From Defluviitaleaceae bacterium (lineage in GTDB: Bacteria; Bacillota; Clostridia; Lachnospirales; WQUN01), in the NCBI GenBank assembly GCA_009783395.1, contig WRHA01000344.1, forward strand, positions 1-9,993: a stretch of 9,993 nt of DNA, written 5' to 3'. The position numbers and the translations under genes were made by a program. Below, in pieces: positions 7,605 to 9,993 of the stretch. A model generated the notes under the pieces. That model ran no database searches and was not told the DNA's origin. It saw only the letters and a list, made by a program, of their open reading frames with translations. Position 1 is the stretch's first letter, and the number at the start of each line of letters is the position of its first letter.

Positions 7605-8224
7605 TATGCATACACCTCCTGAATTTTCGCGATTGCGGCCTTGGTTATTACAAGACTGTCGTGATTCAAGATGTCGTAGACGTTGATTGTGTTTACGCCG
7701 GCGGTTTTTATGCCGGGGATATTCCTTGCGGATTTAACCACGTTTTCGTTTGAGCCGTCCATTACGATAAGTGCCTTTGAAAGGTCGAGATTTTTGCAGA
7801 CACCGACCATTTCCTTTGTCTTGATTTCGGCCAACGCAAGGTTGTCCAGGACGATTAGTTTGTCGCTTTTTACTTTGTCGGTCAGAACCGATTTCAGCGC
7901 GAGGCGTTTTAATTTTTTATTCAATTTGAAGGAAAAATCACGCGGTTTTGGGGCGAAGATTACGCCGCCGCCCGTCCATATCGGTGAATTTGAGGTGCCG
8001 TGACGCGCACGACCTGTGCCTTTTTGACGCCACGGCTTTGCGCCGCCGCCACGAACTTCGGCTCTGGTTTTTGTGCTTTTTGTGCCTTGGCGACGATTCG
8101 CCAAATGCTGAACAACCGCCATATGCACGGCGTGTTTGTTTATCTCAACGCCGAAAATCGCATCGTCAAGCTCAATTTTTCCGGCGGCCTCGCCTTTCAT
8201 ATTTAAAACTGCTACTGATGCCAT
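7604..8224 (-). CDS. rplD: 50S ribosomal protein L4
   Basis: Reaches into the exit tunnel with an extended loop and helps early 50S assembly. It has 206 residues from the ATG at 8224. A TTG three codons upstream would lie directly on the Shine-Dalgarno, whereas TAGGAG is 9 nt from the ATG. The loop signature KTRAEVRGGGAKPWRQKGTG (about 53-72), then RARHGTSNSPIWTGGG, is diagnostic, followed by KPRDFSFKLNKKLKRLALKS. In Escherichia coli L4 represses its own S10 operon; whether it acts on the leader here is unknown. It is 25 nt after rplC and overlaps rplW by one base. Confidence 0.98.
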   Translation of the reverse strand: MASVAVLNMKGEAAGKIELDDAIFGVEINKHAVHMAVVQHLANRRQGTKSTKTRAEVRGGGAKPWRQKGTGRARHGTSNSPIWTGGGVIFAPKPRDFSFKLNKKLKRLALKSVLTDKVKSDKLIVLDNLALAEIKTKEMVGVCKNLDLSKALIVMDGSNENVVKSARNIPGIKTAGVNTINVYDILNHDSLVITKAAIAKIQEVYA

Positions 8225-8249
8225 GATTGCCAACTCCTATCAACAGGCT

Positions 8250-8888
8250 CTAAGCCTTCACAGTGCTTCTTATTGTTACAAGCGCGCCTTTGATTCCGGG
8301 AATCGCGCCGCGTAAAAGAATCAGATTTTTATCGGCGTCCGCACGAACAACTTCGAGATTCTGAATTGTGGTTTTTCTCGCGCCCATGTGGCCGGGAAGC
8401 TTTTTACCCTTGCGAACGCGCCCGGGCGTTGTTCCCGGACCCATCGAGCCGTGACCGCGGTGATATTTCGAACCGTGTGTCATCGGACCGCGATGCATGT
8501 TGTGGCGTTTGATTGCGCCTTGGAAGCCTTTACCCTTGGAGGTTGAGGTCACGTCGACCAAATCTCCCGCGGAGAACATGTCCGCCTTAATTTCCGCACC
8601 GACTTCAAACGCATCACAATCGTCGAGCTTTAATTCGCGCAGTACGCGCTTTGCGTTGGCATCTGCGCCGAGGTGGGCGGCAAAATGTCCTTTTTTCGGC
8701 TTATTAACCAAATTTTCGCGAATATCGCCGAACCCTACCTGAAGCGCGGCATAGCCGTCATTTTCAAGCGTCTTTTTTTGAACAACAACGCACGGACCCG
8801 CTTCGATAACCGTTACGGGAACCACTGTGCCGTTTTCAGCAAATATTTGTGTCATGCCGAGTTTTCGGCCGATAATTGCTTTCTTCAT
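8250..8888 (-). CDS. rplC: 50S ribosomal protein L3
   Basis: One of the earliest-assembling large-subunit proteins; its long loop reaches the peptidyl-transferase centre. It has 212 residues from the start [20 protein letters not shown]. An upstream in-frame ATG at 8906 would add six residues (MKGCIA) but has no nearby Shine-Dalgarno and would place the GGGTG site inside the gene; GGGTG is 7 nt before the chosen ATG. Signature segments are [20 protein letters not shown] (about 130-149), [20 protein letters not shown] and [20 protein letters not shown]. It is 31 nt after rpsJ. Confidence 0.98.
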   Translation of the reverse strand: MKKAIIGRKLGMTQIFAENGTVVPVTVIEAGPCVVVQKKTLENDGYAALQVGFGDIRENLVNKPKKGHFAAHLGADANAKRVLRELKLDDCDAFEVGAEIKADMFSAGDLVDVTSTSKGKGFQGAIKRHNMHRGPMTHGSKYHRGHGSMGPGTTPGRVRKGKKLPGHMGARKTTIQNLEVVRADADKNLILLRGAIPGIKGALVTIRSTVKA

Positions 8889-8919
8889 GGCGATGCACCC
8901 TTTCATTTATATAGCGAGG

Positions 8920-9249
8920 TTACGCCCCTTGCCCTTGTGTTACAACTTTAACCGCAATATCCACTCCGTCGGGCAAGTCGAGACGCGTAAGCGCATCGAT
9001 TGTTTTCGGCGTGGGCATGAGAATATCGATGAGGCGCTTGTGTGTGCGCATTTCGAATTGTTCGCGGCTGTCTTTATATTTGTGTACAGCCCTCAAAATC
9101 GTTACTATTTCTTTTTTTGTCGGCAGGGGAATCGGCCCGCAAATTTCTGCACCCGTCCGTTTTGCCGTTTCAATAATTTGCACAACCGACTGATCAATCA
9201 ACTTGTGGTCGTATGCCTTTAAATTGATGCGAATCTTTTGATTTTGCAT
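8920..9249 (-). CDS. rpsJ: 30S ribosomal protein S10 (NusE)
   Basis: Small-subunit head protein that also works with NusB and NusG in transcription antitermination and transcription-translation coupling. It has 109 residues, slightly above the usual 102-103. It starts [20 protein letters not shown], followed by [40 protein letters not shown] and the conserved [21 protein letters not shown] lies about 5 nt before the ATG. It is the first gene of the operon, preceded by an approximately 97-nt leader and a strong promoter. No tuf or fusA gene precedes it within this window. Confidence 0.99.
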   Translation of the reverse strand: MQNQKIRINLKAYDHKLIDQSVVQIIETAKRTGAEICGPIPLPTKKEIVTILRAVHKYKDSREQFEMRTHKRLIDILMPTPKTIDALTRLDLPDGVDIAVKVVTQGQGA

Positions 9250-9347
9250 AGAAGCCTCCGTATAAAGGTCTGTTCATTACACGCGTTCGACACGCGTCCG
9301 TTATTACACGCGCCCGGGCGTGTCGCGCCACACGATGTGCCGACAAA
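9250..9347 (-). promoter_or_regulatory. 5' leader of the S10-spc operon transcript with competing stems
   Basis: Between the predicted start point (about 9344-9349) and the rpsJ ATG. On the minus strand one ACACGC-type element (CGACACGC, 9318-9325) can pair locally with GCGTGT at 9306-9311 around a CCGGGC loop, or over 8 bp with GCGTGTCG at 9288-9295, or with a third GCGTGT copy at 9279-9284. The decamer CGCGTGTAAT is repeated exactly (9276-9285 and 9303-9312). The rpsJ Shine-Dalgarno GGAGG is at 9255-9259. Operon leaders of ribosomal proteins are often autoregulatory; no known leader family is recognised here, so regulation is inference. Confidence 0.5.
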
Positions 9348-9352
9348 ACATG

Positions 9353-9380
9353 ATTATACCGTGTATTTTTTTTAAGTCAA
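9353..9380 (-). promoter_or_regulatory. Strong sigma-A-type promoter for the ribosomal-protein operon
   Basis: Minus strand: -35 TTGACT (9375-9380), 16-bp spacer, -10 TATAAT (9353-9358), a perfect -10 and five of six matches at -35. Upstream of the -35 are A- and T-tracts (9384-9425), including seven consecutive A on the minus strand, resembling an UP element as at rRNA promoters. It is the only strong minus-strand promoter seen just before rpsJ, so it is the probable main start for the whole operon. Confidence 0.88.
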
Positions 9381-9469
9381 GGCTTTTTTTACAAAATTTT
9401 TCGGAATTTACGGAAATTTTTCAAAGTGCGCCAACGTGTGGTGAAAATAGGGGCGTCGTGCGCGAAAAA

Positions 9470-9512
9470 TAAAAAAGCGCGCCAAGCGCGCATTGGGCAC
9501 CGTGGACATCCG
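9470..9512 (-). repeat. 43-bp direct repeat, copy 1 (operon-proximal), containing a terminator
   Basis: Matches 40 of 43 positions with copy 2 at 9561-9603. In minus orientation it begins CGGATGTCCACGGTGCCCAA, followed by a GC-rich hairpin and a T6 tract. Two of the three differences pair with each other in the hairpin stem (positions 9479 and 9489, G:C against A:T in copy 2), which points to conservation of RNA structure. Confidence 0.85.
9471..9491 (-). terminator. Rho-independent terminator (repeat copy 1)
   Basis: Minus strand: GCGCGC-TTG-GCGCGC, a six-base-pair GC-only stem with a three-base loop, followed directly by six T and then A. It lies about 90 nt upstream of the operon -35 box and would stop any leftward transcript arriving from the right, insulating the S10 promoter. 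Confidence 0.8.
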
Positions 9513-9560
9513 GAGGTAGGCGACATTACGTCTCGAAGCCGGGTTCAGTTTCCTAGCTCA
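9513..9560. other. 48-bp spacer between the two terminator repeats
   Basis: No gene. On the minus strand it contains GACGTAATGTC, a small inverted repeat (GAC/GTC) nested between GGC and GCC, and TAGG/CCTA ends that could enclose it. With copy 1 it could be the body of an approximately 90-nt RNA ending at the copy-1 terminator, but no promoter was found directly upstream. Confidence 0.3.
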
Positions 9561-9603
9561 TAAAAAAGCACGCCAAGCGTGCATTGGGCACCGTGGACGT
9601 CCG
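9561..9603 (-). repeat. 43-bp direct repeat, copy 2 (operon-distal), containing a terminator
   Basis: Same unit as 9470-9512, in the same orientation, with start-to-start spacing of 91 bp. It differs at 9570 and 9580 (the compensatory stem pair) and at 9598, where GGACGTCC here is a perfect 8-bp palindrome and copy 1 has one base changed. The 5' flank before the hairpin (GTCCACGGTGCCCAAT on the minus strand) is identical in both copies, though a terminator alone would not require it. Confidence 0.85.
9562..9582 (-). terminator. Rho-independent terminator (repeat copy 2)
   Basis: Minus strand: GCACGC-TTG-GCGTGC, six base pairs, followed by TTTTTTA. Same architecture as the copy-1 terminator with one swapped base pair. 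It is tandem with that terminator, 91 bp away. Confidence 0.8.
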
Positions 9604-9628
9604 ATGTACACAATTAAAAAGATTTTTC

Positions 9629-9681
9629 AAATCGGTGCGGGTAGTGTGGCTACCCGCACCGATTTTTCGCACCGATTTTTT
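9629..9681. terminator. Perfect 16-bp hairpin with flanking T-tracts, possible bidirectional terminator
   Basis: The plus strand reads AAATCGGTGCGGGTAG (9629-9644), loop TGTGG, CTACCCGCACCGATTT (9650-9665), then further T. Thirteen bases CGCACCGATTTTT (9655-9667) are repeated at once at 9668-9680, so the left arm could pair with either copy. On the minus strand the hairpin is followed by GAAAAATCTTTTT, a weaker tail. No gene ends here on either strand, so its client is unclear. Confidence 0.55.
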
Positions 9682-9773
9682 CCGTGCGCAAAAATGCAAC
9701 ACTTGCAGTCGCTGTTTAAACATGGTAAAATATGTACAGTCGGTAGAGATAAGAAGGTCGATGCAACAGAAAT

Positions 9774-9872
9774 AAAAAAAGCGCAAGGCCCATGACGGTG
9801 CGGAAACACCTCATGGGGAGTGTAAGTGATTCGTACCATCACCTACAAACACAGGGAATACCTGCCCATTGC
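9774..9872 (-). ncRNA. Candidate small structured RNA, unidentified
   Basis: A predicted leftward transcript of about 99 nt that begins about 7 nt after a -10 box and ends in seven U. Structure read by eye: closing stem GCAA-GG with CC-UUGC (9866-9872 with 9783-9788, one bulged base); hairpin CAGG/CCUG (9852-9864); a 9-bp hairpin GUAGGUGAU/AUCACUUAC with a seven-base loop (9822-9846); and an 11-bp hairpin with one bulged G (9789-9817). The result is a cloverleaf-like fold closed just before the U-tract. It lacks a tRNA T-arm, the SRP RNA domain IV signature and a T-box signature. No protein frame fits. It may be an unrecognised member of a known family such as 6S RNA. Confidence 0.45.
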
Positions 9873-9878
9873 AACCTC

Positions 9879-9907
9879 AGTATACTAAATCCTCGCCTTC
9901 CATACAA
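9879..9907 (-). promoter_or_regulatory. Putative promoter for the candidate small RNA
   Basis: Minus strand: TTGTAT (9902-9907), 17-bp spacer, TATACT (9879-9884). The -10 matches five of six; the -35 only keeps TTG. Spacing is ideal and the predicted start falls exactly at the outer strand of the RNA's closing stem, which is the main support. Confidence 0.5.
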
Positions 9908-9993
9908 GGCGGCGTTGTATTTATGCGGGGGAAGGGTGTTTTGTTTGCATATGCGAGCGTGTAGGTGGTGACGGATTTTCCGTCGTTATCTTA
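9908..9993. other. Right-edge sequence without a recognisable gene
   Basis: Holds a short inverted repeat GACGGA-TTT-TCCGTC (9970-9984) with no T-run on either side. No open frame of note with a ribosome binding site is seen. The next gene to the right is outside the window. Confidence 0.3.

Noticed and set aside
8889..8906. Upstream start for L3 adding MKGCIA.
   Set aside because: No Shine-Dalgarno at a suitable distance; the GGGTG site and the family's MKKAIIGRK start favour 8888.
9304..9351. A 15-codon frame on the minus strand (MFCRHIVWRDTPGRV) in front of rpsJ, resembling a leader peptide.
   Set aside because: Its ATG lies immediately after the -10 box, upstream of the likely start point, and it has no Shine-Dalgarno, so it would not be in the mRNA.
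9470..9603. The two repeats as the start of a CRISPR array.
   Set aside because: Only two copies, with a 43-bp unit that includes a terminator and T-tract, and no cas genes.
9553..9842. Overlapping frames of 60-77 codons on both strands in the upstream region.
   Set aside because: They run through perfect hairpins, terminators and repeats, lack ribosome binding sites and have no recognisable protein pattern.
9774..9872. The candidate RNA read as a tRNA, because of its cloverleaf-like fold with a seven-base loop.
   Set aside because: The loop has G where U33 is invariant, there is no T-arm GGTTC-type sequence and the closing stem is too short and bulged.
9970..9984. Inverted repeat at the right edge as a terminator.
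   Set aside because: No T-run follows it on either strand, and its context is cut by the window edge.

Overview
The window is almost entirely one bacterial ribosomal-protein superoperon on the minus strand: the S10 cluster fused to the spc cluster. Read right to left the order is rpsJ, rplC, rplD, rplW, rplB, rpsS, rplV, rpsC, rplP, rpmC, rpsQ, rplN, rplX, rplE, rpsN, rpsH, rplF, rplR, rpsE, rpmD and the start of rplO, which runs off the left edge. All 21 genes are intact apart from the truncated rplO. The order is canonical. rpmD is only 57 codons. Plus-strand open frames over the operon are shadows of these genes.

The organism looks like a Gram-positive of the Bacillota, most likely a clostridial lineage. 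The evidence is strong GGAGG-type ribosome binding sites before most genes, a 61-residue zinc-binding S14 with two CxxC pairs, an L16 starting MLMPKR, consensus-like sigma-A promoters with an AT-rich upstream element, and several U-tract terminators. The genus cannot be read from this window.

Layout. Positions 1-9249 hold the genes. Gaps are usually 2-65 nt, and several stop codons sit inside the next gene's Shine-Dalgarno sequence. Exceptions are a 1-nt overlap (rplD/rplW), a 74-nt overlap (rpsC/rplP) and larger gaps before rplN (56 nt), rplX (81 nt) and rplO (94 nt). Positions 9250-9993 contain no convincing protein gene but hold dense regulatory structure: a strong promoter (9353-9380) and an approximately 97-nt leader with mutually exclusive hairpins before rpsJ; two 43-bp direct repeats, each carrying a minus-strand terminator whose stems differ by one compensatory base pair; a perfect 16-bp hairpin with an adjacent 13-bp duplication; and a candidate small structured RNA (9774-9872, minus) with its own promoter and U-tract.

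The operon supplies small-subunit proteins S10, S19, S3, S17, S14, S8 and S5, and large-subunit proteins L3, L4, L23, L2, L22, L16, L29, L14, L24, L5, L6, L18, L30 and L15. These cover the peptidyl-transferase surroundings (L2, L3, L4, L16), the exit tunnel (L4, L22, L23, L24, L29), the 5S rRNA particle (L5, L18) and the mRNA-entry and decoding regions (S3, S5). The coding part is ordinary. What deserves a second look is the upstream region, the rpsC/rplP overlap and the small repeats in the longer intergenic gaps.
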